Assembly: GCA_036308445.1 (NCBI GenBank)
Contig: JAXJVS010000009.1
Location: 1-22,687, forward strand
Reading direction: 5' to 3'
DNA: 22,687 nt
DNA from: MGBC113645 sp036308445
Lineage (GTDB): Bacteria > Bacillota_I > Bacilli_A > Erysipelotrichales > Coprobacillaceae
Made by a program: the position numbers and the translations under genes. Shown here piece after piece: positions 1-7,613 of this stretch. The notes beneath the pieces were generated by a model. It worked only from the letters and a program-made list of their open reading frames with translations. It searched no databases and had not been told where the DNA came from. Numbering within the stretch: position 1 is the stretch's first letter; every line of letters begins with the position of its first letter.

Positions 1-84
1 ATCATTATAAATTTAATAATAAATAGAGTCAAATGTATAAACATTTAAGAAAGAAAAACATAGTATAAGTGAGGAGGTGATAAG

Positions 85-1092
85 ATGACAACTGATGGTA
101 TTGATGTATCTCAATATCAAGGTGTAATAGATTGGGAAAAAGTTAAAGGACATATAGACTTTGCGATTATTAGATGTGGCTATGGACAAGATATAGAAGG
201 ACAAGATGATCGTATGTTTAAAAGAAATGCTGATGAATGTACAAGATTGAATATACCTTTTGGAGTATATCTATATTCATATGCAACAAATGAAGAAGAA
301 GCTTTATCAGAAGCAAGACATGCCATGAGATTAATAAAGGACTATAAAATGTCATTACCAATTTATTATGATCTTGAAGATCCAAAAGTTGGAAGATTAT
401 CAAATGAACAGATAACTAATAATGCAAGAGTATTCTGTGAAGAGTTAAGACGAAATAATTACTTACCAGGAGTTTATGCGAACTTATTTTGGTGGACAAC
501 TAAGTTAACAGATCCTTTTTTTGAAAATTATTCTAAATGGATAGCAAGTTATAATGATGTTTTAAATTATGATGGTGTTTATGATATATGGCAATATTCT
601 CAAACAGGATTTATTGAAGGAATAGATGCCTATGTTGATTTAAACATAAGTTATAAAGATTTCATGCCAGAAATTTTAGCAAATGGATTAAATAACTTCG
701 CAAAAGAAATGCCTGTAGAAAATTATCAAATTGGTGATCATGTTACTTTTGAATATGTATTTATTTCTTCAGATAGTACAATGCCTTTAATTCCTTATAT
801 GAATCATGGAACAATAACTAGAATACAACAAGGTGCAAGAAATCCATATTTAATAGGAGAAGGTTTAGGTTGGGTAAATAATGAAACAATAACAGGAACA
901 ATTAGATATCTATCTAACTCAACATTTACAGGAGACTCTCTTGTAGATGCACTAAAAGAGATAGGAGTAGATCCTACTTTTGAAACGAGAAGACAATTAG
1001 CAATTTTAAATGGTATAGATGATTATGTTGGTAGTGGAAGACAAAATCATGATTTATTAACGTTATTAAAAGAGGGAAGATTAAAATATTAG
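85..1092 (+). CDS. GH25 family lysozyme (N-acetylmuramidase) with C-terminal wall-binding-like region
   Basis: Peptidoglycan muramidase of glycoside hydrolase family 25. The N-terminal half is a GH25 barrel: DGIDVSQYQG opens the protein (Asp7) and IYYDLED lies at residues 93-99, with Asp96 and Glu98 as the expected catalytic acids; DIWQYS and a late VDLN motif also fit the family. Residues 215-275 look SH3-like. The last ~55 residues (from FTGDSLVDALKEIGVD) resemble the short C-terminal repeat seen after amidase or lysozyme domains in clostridia and lactobacilli. There is no signal peptide: the start follows a strong GAGGAGGTGAT ribosome site and the protein begins directly with the catalytic domain. 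It could therefore be an endolysin-like or autolytic enzyme released by another route. The gene converges on the ferritin-like gene and shares a terminator with it. Confidence 0.93.
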   Translation: MTTDGIDVSQYQGVIDWEKVKGHIDFAIIRCGYGQDIEGQDDRMFKRNADECTRLNIPFGVYLYSYATNEEEALSEARHAMRLIKDYKMSLPIYYDLEDPKVGRLSNEQITNNARVFCEELRRNNYLPGVYANLFWWTTKLTDPFFENYSKWIASYNDVLNYDGVYDIWQYSQTGFIEGIDAYVDLNISYKDFMPEILANGLNNFAKEMPVENYQIGDHVTFEYVFISSDSTMPLIPYMNHGTITRIQQGARNPYLIGEGLGWVNNETITGTIRYLSNSTFTGDSLVDALKEIGVDPTFETRRQLAILNGIDDYVGSGRQNHDLLTLLKEGRLKY

Positions 1093-1113
1093 ACCGATTA
1101 TTTATCGGTCTTT
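1092..1113. terminator. Bidirectional terminator between converging genes
   Basis: Perfect 7-bp stem GACCGAT/ATCGGTC with a TATTT loop, followed by TTT on the plus strand. It begins inside the lysozyme stop codon and overlaps the 3' end of the minus-strand gene (stop at 1098-1100), so it probably serves both transcripts. Confidence 0.75.
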
Positions 1114-1610
1114 AAATGTTCTCTTAATAATTCTTGAAATATTTCTACATGTAATTGTTCATCTAATATTATTCTTTTTAACATATTACATATAATAGGT
1201 TCATCAATTAAATCAATTTGATGAGAATAAATGGATATTGTATTTTGTTCTTGAATAATTGCATTCTCTAACATTGAATGTATTTGTCTAGGATAAATAT
1301 TAAATCCTGGAGACCAATATTCTAAATAATCATTTTGACAATCCCATAATCTTGGATCTACTCCTAGTAAATAACACATATCAGCAAATATTTTTAAATG
1401 TTTCATTTCTATTTTACATATTTCTTCCATTGCTTCTCTTATTTTAGGATGAGAATATTTCGTTATTATTGAATTATAAAAATATAGCGAAAGCGCATTC
1501 ATTTCCGAATGAAGACCACTTAAATTAGAAAGCAGCATCTGTCCATATTTTACATTTACGTTTAAATTATCTATTGGCGGATAAGGTAATTCAACATTGT
1601 ATTTAGCCAT
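1098..1610 (-). CDS. Ferritin-like four-helix di-iron protein
   Basis: A 170-residue helical protein with the ligand pattern of ferritin-like di-iron or di-manganese carboxylates: Glu36, Glu68-x2-His71, Glu121 and Glu151-x2-His154, that is two E...ExxH half-sites. Known relatives include rubrerythrin-type proteins, small bacterioferritins and the CotJC/manganese-catalase group. The exact subfamily cannot be settled by eye. No rubredoxin CxxC tail is present, so it is not a classical rubrerythrin. Likely roles are metal storage or peroxide handling; a spore-coat role is possible because sporulation genes are nearby, but that is inference. Its GGAGG ribosome site lies inside a hairpin (see 1611-1643). 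Confidence 0.8.
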   Translation of the reverse strand: MAKYNVELPYPPIDNLNVNVKYGQMLLSNLSGLHSEMNALSLYFYNSIITKYSHPKIREAMEEICKIEMKHLKIFADMCYLLGVDPRLWDCQNDYLEYWSPGFNIYPRQIHSMLENAIIQEQNTISIYSHQIDLIDEPIICNMLKRIILDEQLHVEIFQELLREHLKTDK

Positions 1611-1643
1611 AAAAAAACCTCCATATTTGTATATATGAAGGTT
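1611..1643 (-). terminator. Terminator-like hairpin that contains the ribosome site of the ferritin-like gene
   Basis: On the minus strand an 11-bp stem (1633-1643 with 1616-1626, one G-U pair, 6-nt loop) is followed by seven U, as in an intrinsic terminator for the upstream GNAT gene. The descending arm contains GGAGG (1618-1622), seven bases before the ATG of the ferritin-like gene. In any read-through RNA the ribosome site would be paired. Confidence 0.7.
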
Positions 1644-1651
1644 CTTAAAAA

Positions 1652-2158
1652 TTATGCTAATAATTTTTCGAATGCAATTCTAGGATCACCTGAAGCTAAA
1701 TAAATTGTACCGCATGCCTTAAAATCATGTTTAGTAAGAAATCTTTGCATAGAAAGATTATCTTTATGAGTATCTATACGAATACTATTTATAGTATTTA
1801 GCTTACATTGATCAATAACATAATTAACTAATTCAAAAGCAATATTTCTTCCTTTTATATTTTCATCAACTGCAATTCTATGAATAACAGCATATTTATT
1901 ATCTGTTAACCATTGACCATTTTCTATATATGAATAACTAGGATCATTTTCAATTGCAAAAAACATAGTTCCTATAACTTTACCATTATCTATTAAAACA
2001 TAACTTTTATTTTGAATAATATCCTCTTTTATAGATTCTTCATTAGGATAACCATCTTGCCATTGATTAATATTATTATTCTTAAAATAAGACTTAGCTT
2101 GATTAATTATTTTCATGACATCATTTATATGATTATATTGAGTATGAATAATTTCCAT
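1652..2158 (-). CDS. GNAT family N-acetyltransferase
   Basis: A 168-residue protein with the GCN5-related N-acetyltransferase fold. The N-terminal INQWQDGYP is typical of a common Firmicute GNAT subgroup. A central strand AVIHRIAVDENIKGRNIAFELV carries the acetyl-CoA-binding region (motif A, here with the R/G pattern in KGRNIA). The C-terminal half has IDTHKDNLSMQRFLTKHDFKACG, the usual motif B with Asn and the late aromatic/Phe. It transfers an acetyl group from acetyl-CoA to an unknown amine. The ribosome site is GGAGGTAAT just upstream of the ATG. The terminator-like hairpin at 1611-1643 separates it from the ferritin-like gene on the same strand. Confidence 0.88.
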   Translation of the reverse strand: MEIIHTQYNHINDVMKIINQAKSYFKNNNINQWQDGYPNEESIKEDIIQNKSYVLIDNGKVIGTMFFAIENDPSYSYIENGQWLTDNKYAVIHRIAVDENIKGRNIAFELVNYVIDQCKLNTINSIRIDTHKDNLSMQRFLTKHDFKACGTIYLASGDPRIAFEKLLA

Positions 2159-2282
2159 AAATTACCTCCGTATTCTATTGAAGAATATCATAAATATGGA
2201 TTAAGGTAAAGTTTTTTAGTAGCAAATTATAACATTATTAAATATTTTAAAATCAATGATTTTAACTAATAAAAGCTCTATA

Positions 2283-2311
2283 TTGTTATTGAATAAAAAA
2301 AAGCATATAAT
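2283..2311 (+). promoter_or_regulatory. Sigma-A-type promoter for the DUF1146 gene
   Basis: TTGTTA (2283-2288), 17-bp spacer, TATAAT (2306-2311), 20 bp upstream of the start codon of the 69-residue membrane protein. Confidence 0.65.
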
Positions 2312-2331
2312 GGAAAAAAGGAAGTGAAAAG

Positions 2332-2541
2332 ATGATTTATCATTTTATTAAAGTATTTGTATACATTATTTCTATATGTTTATCAATGTACGGATTAAGT
2401 TGTATTCATTTTGAACAATGGATAAAAAAGGGAAAAGTAAAAGAATTTTATGTTTTATTTATAGTTTTATCTATTGTATTAGGTTATTTGTTTGCATCAT
2501 TTATTTTAGATTTTGCTTTATTAAGTCTATCTGGATATTAA
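2332..2541 (+). CDS. ywzB: DUF1146 family small membrane protein (YwzB-like)
   Basis: A 69-residue integral membrane protein with two predicted transmembrane helices (about residues 6-24 and 40-62) around a short basic loop (WIKKGKVKEF). Length, topology and the CIHFEQWIKKGK segment match the DUF1146/YwzB family of Firmicutes. In Bacillus this family lies just upstream of the murAA-spoIID-spoIIQ-mbl region, and the same relative position here supports the call. Function is unknown. It has its own promoter and a GGAAGTG ribosome site, and it ends in a hairpin terminator, so it is probably a single-gene transcript. Confidence 0.8.
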   Translation: MIYHFIKVFVYIISICLSMYGLSCIHFEQWIKKGKVKEFYVLFIVLSIVLGYLFASFILDFALLSLSGY

Positions 2542-2562
2542 CACAGGAAAACCTGTGTTTTT
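2541..2562 (+). terminator. Rho-independent terminator after ywzB
   Basis: Perfect 7-bp stem ACACAGG/CCTGTGT with an AAAA loop and a following T run; it starts at the last base of the stop codon. Confidence 0.8.
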
Positions 2563-2608
2563 ATGTTCTTTAAAATAAATTCAAACATATATTAATATGG
2601 GTGAGAAA

Positions 2609-3514
2609 ATGAACAAAATATATTTAAAATTATTAATAGTAATCGTTTTATTAGGATCTATAACATACATACAATTTCCATATATAAAAGAAGGTATAAA
2701 CTATTTTGTTAAAAATGATAATAAAAAAGAAGATATAATAGTTAATATAACAATAGATGGAAAAACAATAAAAAAAGATTTAGATGAATATTTACTAGGA
2801 GTAGTCGCAGGAGAAATGCCAGCTGAATTTGAAGAGGAAGCATTAAAAGCTCAAGTTGTAGCTAGTAGGACTTTTGTTTTATCTAGAGATTTAAAAGTAG
2901 ATAATACAACGAATTCACAAGTTTATTTAACAGAAGAACAAATGAAAAAGAATTGGGGAGATAATTATACAAAATATAGGAGTAAAATAGAAAAAGCTAT
3001 TAAAGAAACAAATAATGAAATAATGACTTATAATGGAGAATATATTTCGGCATTATTTTTTTCTAGCAGTAATGGTCAGACTAATAATAGTGAAGATTAT
3101 TTTAATGGAGAAGTTGCTTATTTAAGGTCAGTTGATAGTCATTGGGATTTGACAATAGATAAAACAAATACCCGAGAAAAAAGTTTTACTATTAATGAAT
3201 TATGTAATACTTTTAATATTTCAACTCCTAGTCTGAAAATAATGTCATATACCGATAGTGGATATGTAAAAGAAGTGATAGTTAATAATAAAAGTTATAC
3301 TGGTAGGGAAATAAGAGAAAAATTAGGATTAGCCTCTTCTAGTTTTAAAATAGAATATAGTAAAAATAAATATACTTTTATTACTAGTGGAAGTGGTCAT
3401 GGTGTAGGAATGAGTCAATATGGAGCACAAGGAATGGCTAAAGAGAATAAAACATATAAAGATATCTTAAATCATTATTATAAAAATATTGAAATTAAAA
3501 GTATAGAGTCATAA
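2609..3514 (+). CDS. spoIID: Stage II sporulation protein D (SpoIID), engulfment lytic transglycosylase
   Basis: Membrane-anchored peptidoglycan lytic transglycosylase of the mother cell. With SpoIIM and SpoIIP it drives engulfment of the forespore. An N-terminal membrane helix is followed by the SpoIID domain: LDEYLLGVVAGEMPAEF contains the catalytic Glu of EMPAEF, then ALKAQVVASRTFVL, and near the end GSGHGVGMSQYGAQGMA, the family signature. I place the start at 2609 because GGGTGAG sits just upstream of it; an in-frame ATG at 2597 would add four residues but lacks a ribosome site. spoIIQ follows after 31 bases. A CATATATT element at 2586-2593 resembles a sigma-E -10 site, but the match is weak. 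Confidence 0.93.
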   Translation: MNKIYLKLLIVIVLLGSITYIQFPYIKEGINYFVKNDNKKEDIIVNITIDGKTIKKDLDEYLLGVVAGEMPAEFEEEALKAQVVASRTFVLSRDLKVDNTTNSQVYLTEEQMKKNWGDNYTKYRSKIEKAIKETNNEIMTYNGEYISALFFSSSNGQTNNSEDYFNGEVAYLRSVDSHWDLTIDKTNTREKSFTINELCNTFNISTPSLKIMSYTDSGYVKEVIVNNKSYTGREIREKLGLASSSFKIEYSKNKYTFITSGSGHGVGMSQYGAQGMAKENKTYKDILNHYYKNIEIKSIES

Positions 3515-3522
3515 AAAGTGTT

Positions 3523-3548
3523 CATACTTTCATTGAGGTGAAAGTATG
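3523..3548 (+). promoter_or_regulatory. Perfect hairpin enclosing the spoIIQ ribosome site and start codon
   Basis: CATACTTTCA (3523-3532) and TGAAAGTATG (3539-3548) form a perfect 10-bp stem. The six-base loop TTGAGG plus adjacent TGA is the ribosome site, and the ATG start of spoIIQ forms the last three bases of the stem. RNA reading through from spoIID would hide the start. GTATA at 3501-3505, 17 bases before CATACTT (3523-3529), resembles a forespore sigma-factor promoter; RNA begun there would lack the left arm. The pairing is seen directly; the regulatory reading is inference. Confidence 0.6.
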
Positions 3549-4157
3549 AAGAAATATAGAAGAATTTTAGCTTTAGCTTTATTATTAGTATTATTTTTAG
3601 GTGGAATAGGAATTATTCAAAATGCACTAGATCAAACTGAATTTGAAGATGAATCAGTAGTTAAAGTAGAAGAAAAAACAAGTAGTGAAGAAAAGGCAGA
3701 AACAGTAGAAATATTAAAAAGTCCAGTTGATGATAGTATTGGTATTGTTAGATATTTTTATAATAAAGACGATGATGCTAGTAAGCAAGAACAATCCCTT
3801 ATCTTATTTGAAAACGTGTATCGTCCCAATTTAGGGGTGGATTATGCTAATGGAAATAAAAGTTTTGATGTTACTGCATCTATTAGTGGAACAGTAACAA
3901 AAAAAACTAATGATCCTGTTTTGGGATGGATTGTAACGGTAAGTAATGATAGTGGTATAGCAACTACATATCAATCTTTATCAGAAGTTAGTGTTGAATT
4001 AAATGCTACAGTTAAGCAAGGAGATAAAATAGGAGTAAGTGGTGAAAATATTTATGAGTCAGATTTAAAGAATCATTTACATTTTATTTTAGAAAAAGAT
4101 GATGTAGTTTTAAATCCAGAAACCTATATTGGTAAAGAAATTTCTGCGATTAAATAG
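3546..4157 (+). CDS. spoIIQ: SpoIIQ, LytM/M23-fold forespore channel protein with incomplete zinc site
   Basis: A 203-residue forespore membrane protein. It has an N-terminal helix (residues 7-24), an acidic linker, and a LytM/M23 domain from about residue 59. In sporulation SpoIIQ binds SpoIIIAH across the intermembrane space to form the channel or ratchet needed for engulfment and late forespore gene expression. The M23 HxxxD motif reads Asn95-LGV-Asp99, so the first zinc-binding His is absent, while His177-L-His179 is kept. As described for Bacillus SpoIIQ, it is probably structural rather than a working endopeptidase. Position directly after spoIID and before mbl supports the assignment. 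Confidence 0.9.
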   Translation: MKKYRRILALALLLVLFLGGIGIIQNALDQTEFEDESVVKVEEKTSSEEKAETVEILKSPVDDSIGIVRYFYNKDDDASKQEQSLILFENVYRPNLGVDYANGNKSFDVTASISGTVTKKTNDPVLGWIVTVSNDSGIATTYQSLSEVSVELNATVKQGDKIGVSGENIYESDLKNHLHFILEKDDVVLNPETYIGKEISAIK

Positions 4158-4180
4158 CGAATTTTCGCTATTTATTTTTT
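4152..4180 (+). terminator. Rho-independent terminator after spoIIQ
   Basis: Perfect 9-bp stem AAATAGCGA/TCGCTATTT with loop ATTT, followed by a T-rich run. The spoIIQ stop codon lies within the stem. Confidence 0.85.
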
Positions 4181-4184
4181 TATC

Positions 4185-4212
4185 TTGTAAAATGAAAAAA
4201 AGATGATACAAT
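4185..4212 (+). promoter_or_regulatory. Sigma-A-type promoter for mbl
   Basis: TTGTAA (4185-4190), 16-bp spacer, TACAAT (4207-4212), 26 bp upstream of the chosen mbl start. Confidence 0.55.
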
Positions 4213-4238
4213 AGGTATTGCCAAAAGGAGGAATGTAC

Positions 4239-5228
4239 ATGAGACTATCAAAAGAAATTGGTATTGACTTAGGAACTGCTAACATTCTTATCTATGTTAA
4301 AGGTGAAGGAATTGTTGTAAATGAACCTTCAGTAGTAACTATCAATACTGAAACAAATAAACCTATCGCTGTTGGTGAAGAAGCAAGAGACATGCTTGGT
4401 AAAACTCCTGGTAAATTTCAAGCTATTCGTCCATTAAAGGATGGGGTTATCGCAGATTTTCAAATTACTGAAATTTTAATTACACATTTTATTAATAAGT
4501 TAAACTTAAAAGGCGTATTCTCTAGACCAACAATTTTAATTTGTTGTCCATCTAATATAACATCTATTGAAAAAAGTGCAATTCAAGATGTAGCATTAAG
4601 ATGCGGAGCTAAACGTGTTTATATCGAAGAAGAACCAAAAGTAGCAGCTATAGGAGCTGGTTTAGATATTTCTAAACCATCTGGAAATATGGTTGTTGAC
4701 ATTGGTGGGGGTACTACAGATGTTGCAGTGTTATCATTAGGTGATATTGTATCAAGTGCATCTTTAAAAATTGCTGGAGATAAAATGGATGCTGAAATCA
4801 TTAAATATGTAAAAGATAAATATAAATTATTAATTGGTGATCGTACAGCAGAACAAATTAAAATGACAATTGGATGTGCTTATAAAGGAACATCAGAAAA
4901 AGTTATGGATGTAAGAGGTAGAGACTTAGTAACTGGTTTACCACATACAATTCAATTATCTGAAAAAGAAACAGAAAATGCTTTAAAAGAATGTTGTGAA
5001 ACAATCTTAAGGGCAACTAAACAAGTATTAGAACAAACACCACCTGAATTATCAGCTGATATTGTTAATAAAGGTATCTTCTTAACTGGCGGAGGAGCTT
5101 TATTAAAGAATTTAGACAAATTCTTAGAAGAAGGATTAAGTGTTCCTGTATTTGTAGCAGAAAATGCTTTAGACTGCGTAGCTGAAGGTTGTGGAGTTAT
5201 GTTAGAAAATACTCAATATTTAATGTAA
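4239..5228 (+). CDS. mbl: MreB-family actin-like rod-shape protein (Mbl)
   Basis: Bacterial actin homologue that forms membrane-bound filaments and guides side-wall synthesis with MreC/MreD/RodA. Actin-fold motifs are clear: phosphate-1 IGIDLGTANILIYVKGEGIV, phosphate-2 VVDIGGGTTDVAVLSLGDIV, EEEPKVAAIGAG and the adenosine motif FLTGGGALLKNL. The N-terminus and ICCPSNITSIEKSAI, together with linkage to spoIID and spoIIQ, favour the Mbl paralogue over MreB. I start it at ATG 4239, seven bases after AAAGGAGG; an earlier in-frame TTG at 4218 would read through the ribosome site. The product is 329 residues, normal for the family. spoIIID, which lies beside mbl in Bacillus, is absent here. Confidence 0.93.
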   Translation: MRLSKEIGIDLGTANILIYVKGEGIVVNEPSVVTINTETNKPIAVGEEARDMLGKTPGKFQAIRPLKDGVIADFQITEILITHFINKLNLKGVFSRPTILICCPSNITSIEKSAIQDVALRCGAKRVYIEEEPKVAAIGAGLDISKPSGNMVVDIGGGTTDVAVLSLGDIVSSASLKIAGDKMDAEIIKYVKDKYKLLIGDRTAEQIKMTIGCAYKGTSEKVMDVRGRDLVTGLPHTIQLSEKETENALKECCETILRATKQVLEQTPPELSADIVNKGIFLTGGGALLKNLDKFLEEGLSVPVFVAENALDCVAEGCGVMLENTQYLM

Positions 5229-5252
5229 GGGATAGAAATATCCCTTTTTTTT
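5227..5252 (+). terminator. Rho-independent terminator after mbl
   Basis: GGGATA (5229-5234), GAAA loop, TATCCC, then a run of eight T, immediately after the stop codon. Confidence 0.85.
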
Positions 5253-5314
5253 CTGGTTAAGAAAAATTGGAAAAGATAATAAAATATATGTTATCTTATG
5301 ATTGAGGTGATTTT

Positions 5315-6100
5315 ATGTCTAAGAAAATATTCTTTTTTGATATAGATGGAACAATACTACAAGAACAAAGTATGTCAAAAAGAGTTTTTGATGCTTTAAA
5401 TAATATAAGAAAGAATGGTGATTATTGCTTTATTGCAAGTGGTAGACCACCAACATTCATTCCAGATATTATTAAAGAAGTAGGATTTGATGGATATATA
5501 TTAGCAAATGGAGCTTATGTTGAATTTAATGGAAATATAATTAATGAAGAGATATTAGATTATAATATGCTAGATGAACTATTAAAATTTCTAAGAGAAA
5601 CAAAGAATGATTATATTCTACAAACAAAAGATGCATGTTATTTAAATAAAAAATATTTAAATTTATATAATTTCTTTAAAAGAATCGGTTTAAAAGTAGA
5701 TGAATTTATTTATGAATTTGATGAAAAAGAAATAATGAAAAAGACAATAAAAGTAGAAGTATGGCCTAATGATTATGAAGCAGGAGAAATAATAAAAGAG
5801 CATCTTATTGAATTTTCTTGGAATCAATATGAATTCTCGAACATGGAACTATACTCTAACAAAGTGAGTAAAGCATCAGGAATAGAAAAAGTCATTCAAA
5901 TACTAAATATAAAAAAAGAAGATACATATGCATTTGGTGATGGAAGAAATGATTTAGAAATGTTTGAAATAGTAGAACATAGTTATGCTATGGGAAATGC
6001 TAGTGAAGAAGTAAAAGCTAAAGCAAAATATGTATGTCCTAGTATAAAAGATGAAGGAGTAGCGATTGTATTAGAAAAAATATTGGAAGATCAAAATTAA
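5315..6100 (+). CDS. Cof-type HAD-superfamily phosphatase
   Basis: A 261-residue haloacid dehalogenase-like phosphatase of the Cof/YidA type (cap type C2B). Motif I is FFFDIDGT (nucleophile and acid Asp residues at the N-terminus), motif II is IASGRP, a conserved Lys lies in NKVSKASGIEKV, and motif IV is FGDGRNDLEMFE. The family removes phosphate from sugar phosphates, FMN or similar small molecules; the substrate cannot be read from sequence. The ribosome site GAGGTGAT is well placed. An inverted repeat AAGATAA/TTATCTT (5273-5297) lies just upstream and might be an operator, but I have no further support for that. Confidence 0.92.
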   Translation: MSKKIFFFDIDGTILQEQSMSKRVFDALNNIRKNGDYCFIASGRPPTFIPDIIKEVGFDGYILANGAYVEFNGNIINEEILDYNMLDELLKFLRETKNDYILQTKDACYLNKKYLNLYNFFKRIGLKVDEFIYEFDEKEIMKKTIKVEVWPNDYEAGEIIKEHLIEFSWNQYEFSNMELYSNKVSKASGIEKVIQILNIKKEDTYAFGDGRNDLEMFEIVEHSYAMGNASEEVKAKAKYVCPSIKDEGVAIVLEKILEDQN

Positions 6101-6115
6101 TTTTGATCTTCTTTT
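6089..6115 (+). terminator. Rho-independent terminator after the HAD gene
   Basis: Palindrome GATCAAAATT/AATTTTGATC spanning the stop codon, followed by TTCTTTT. Confidence 0.75.
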
Positions 6116-6128
6116 GGTATATACTAAT

Positions 6129-6352
6129 AAGAATTAAGATGATATAGATATGATATCTATTATAATAATCAACACCCCAAAATCGATAGAAATAGCTCCA
6201 AAGAAGTAAATGTTAAAAACACAACGAAGAGCAAAAATAAGAAAACAAACAATGATTAATACTAATGTAATACCATTAGCTAATAAAGTTAGTTGTTTAG
6301 AATCACTCTATAAGGAAGGAGATAAGGGGTAGTATTAAACATATCTTCGTAG
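6129..6352 (-). pseudogene. Possible frameshifted remnant of a small membrane protein
   Basis: The 288-base gap between two genes contains a minus-strand open stretch of about 56 codons with no start codon (ending TAA near 6135). It encodes a hydrophobic pattern with two likely membrane helices (ANGITLVLIIVCFLIF and FGVLIIIIDIIS). Just upstream, in a different frame, an ATG (6350-6352) begins MFNTTPYLLPYRV. A single frameshift around 6310-6320 would join them into one protein of about 70 residues. No homologue is recognised. It could equally be chance in AT-rich DNA. Confidence 0.3.
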
Positions 6353-6368
6353 ATTAATTTGATAGTTA

Positions 6369-6394
6369 AAAAGTCCTGATAACAGGACTTATTT
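6369..6394 (-). terminator. Rho-independent terminator of the MupG-like gene
   Basis: On the minus strand AAGTCCTG, TTAT loop, CAGGACTT, then TTT. The stop codon forms part of the left arm. The HAD gene has its own terminator upstream, so this hairpin belongs to the minus-strand gene. Confidence 0.8.
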
Positions 6395-7546
6395 TAAAAT
6401 CTTAAAGTGGTGACCTGGTTTAATAAAGTCTAATAAAGGAATTTCCTCTTCTTTAACTCTAGCAACTAAGTTTCTTTCACCATCATTTGGAATTTCAGTT
6501 AATACAATTTCTAATTCTCCACGATAATGTTTTAAATTATCATTAACAACTAATACATCACCTTTAGTAAACACTTTTTTATCACAATCATGATGAGGAA
6601 TAGATTTAGAATCTAAAGCTAAATCGCTACCTCCATCCATACCAGATTCTTGAACACAAGCAGTTTCTTTAAATTGAAGTCTAGGCATGCAAGATCTTAA
6701 CATGAATGAAGAATGATCAAATCTGTCCCAATGAGGAGCAAAATCGTACATAATACCTCTTTCTACATCAGTACATCCTTCTACTTCATCAACTCTAAAT
6801 TCAATAGCTTGGAAGTTAATCTTAGATAAAGCTTCTAATTCTTCATCACTTGCAGGATAATTTCCGATTAAGATATCATCTACATCACCTGTAGCTAATA
6901 AATATCTAGCTTGTAAATCAATAGGTAAACCTCTCATAATTTCTACTGTTGGTAAACCACAGAAAACTTGCCATGGACCAATAGTATTTTCATTATTACT
7001 TGAAACAAAAGCAGCAGTATGTAAGTTTAATTCTTTCCAGTAACGGTTAAATTCCATAAATAAATCAAAATCCAAACCAGTATATCTTTCTGGGAAGAAG
7101 TTATGACACATAATAATTTGGTCTTTATTACCACCATTATTAATTAATAATTCTACACCCATATCCATAGAAGCATTAAATTCAATCTTAATACCATAAG
7201 GATTACGAGTTAATTGAACATCTCCAGTTGTCCCAAAATTACCATCCATTCTAATAATATCTAAACCTAAATCAGCAAATGGTTTTAAATTACCTGGAGT
7301 AGCACCAATTAATTCAAAAACTGCGGGGTTAGTATCAGCAGCTACTTCAAATCCTAATTCATGAGCTTTACTCATAAAATCTTTAAATTCTACTAAATAA
7401 GATTCTCTTTGATCTTCTGGGATAGATAAGAAACAAGTAAAGATTCTTGTGTAACCTAATTTAGCAGCTTTTTCTAAATAAGCGTATACCTCTTCTTTTG
7501 GGGATTTATCAGGGTATACTGAAATACCTAATTTATGCATATTCAT
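6389..7546 (-). CDS. mupG: DUF871/MupG-family protein, probable 6-phospho-N-acetylmuramidase
   Basis: A 385-residue TIM-barrel protein of the DUF871 family. Characterised members (MupG) hydrolyse MurNAc-6-phosphate-GlcNAc during recycling of peptidoglycan fragments taken up through a phosphotransferase system. Features are the N-terminal KLGISVYPDKSP with TRIFTCFLSI, the conserved NPAVFELIGATP, GLDIIRMDGNFG, IMCHNFFPERYTGLDF, and a C-terminal beta-rich domain from about residue 270 that contains GDVLVVNDNLKHYRGELEIVL. GGAGG lies just before ATG ATG-like starts (7544 or 7538). Being a single-gene transcript away from other recycling genes, its substrate is assigned by family only. Confidence 0.85.
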   Translation of the reverse strand: MNMHKLGISVYPDKSPKEEVYAYLEKAAKLGYTRIFTCFLSIPEDQRESYLVEFKDFMSKAHELGFEVAADTNPAVFELIGATPGNLKPFADLGLDIIRMDGNFGTTGDVQLTRNPYGIKIEFNASMDMGVELLINNGGNKDQIIMCHNFFPERYTGLDFDLFMEFNRYWKELNLHTAAFVSSNNENTIGPWQVFCGLPTVEIMRGLPIDLQARYLLATGDVDDILIGNYPASDEELEALSKINFQAIEFRVDEVEGCTDVERGIMYDFAPHWDRFDHSSFMLRSCMPRLQFKETACVQESGMDGGSDLALDSKSIPHHDCDKKVFTKGDVLVVNDNLKHYRGELEIVLTEIPNDGERNLVARVKEEEIPLLDFIKPGHHFKILK

Positions 7547-7567
7547 TTTCCTCCTTATACTAAAGAT

Positions 7568-7596
7568 ATTATATCAGGTTTATGTTATTTATTTAA
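7568..7596 (-). promoter_or_regulatory. Promoter for the MupG-like gene
   Basis: On the minus strand TATAAT (7568-7573) is preceded after 17 bases by TTAAAT (7591-7596). The -10 is perfect and the -35 is poor. The region is shared with the divergent TagO-like gene. Confidence 0.5.
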
Positions 7597-7613
7597 GATA
7601 AAATAATATTTTC

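Noticed and set aside
5273..5297. Operator AAGATAA/TTATCTT before the HAD gene
   Set aside because: A short palindrome is expected in AT-rich promoters and no second copy or regulator was found.
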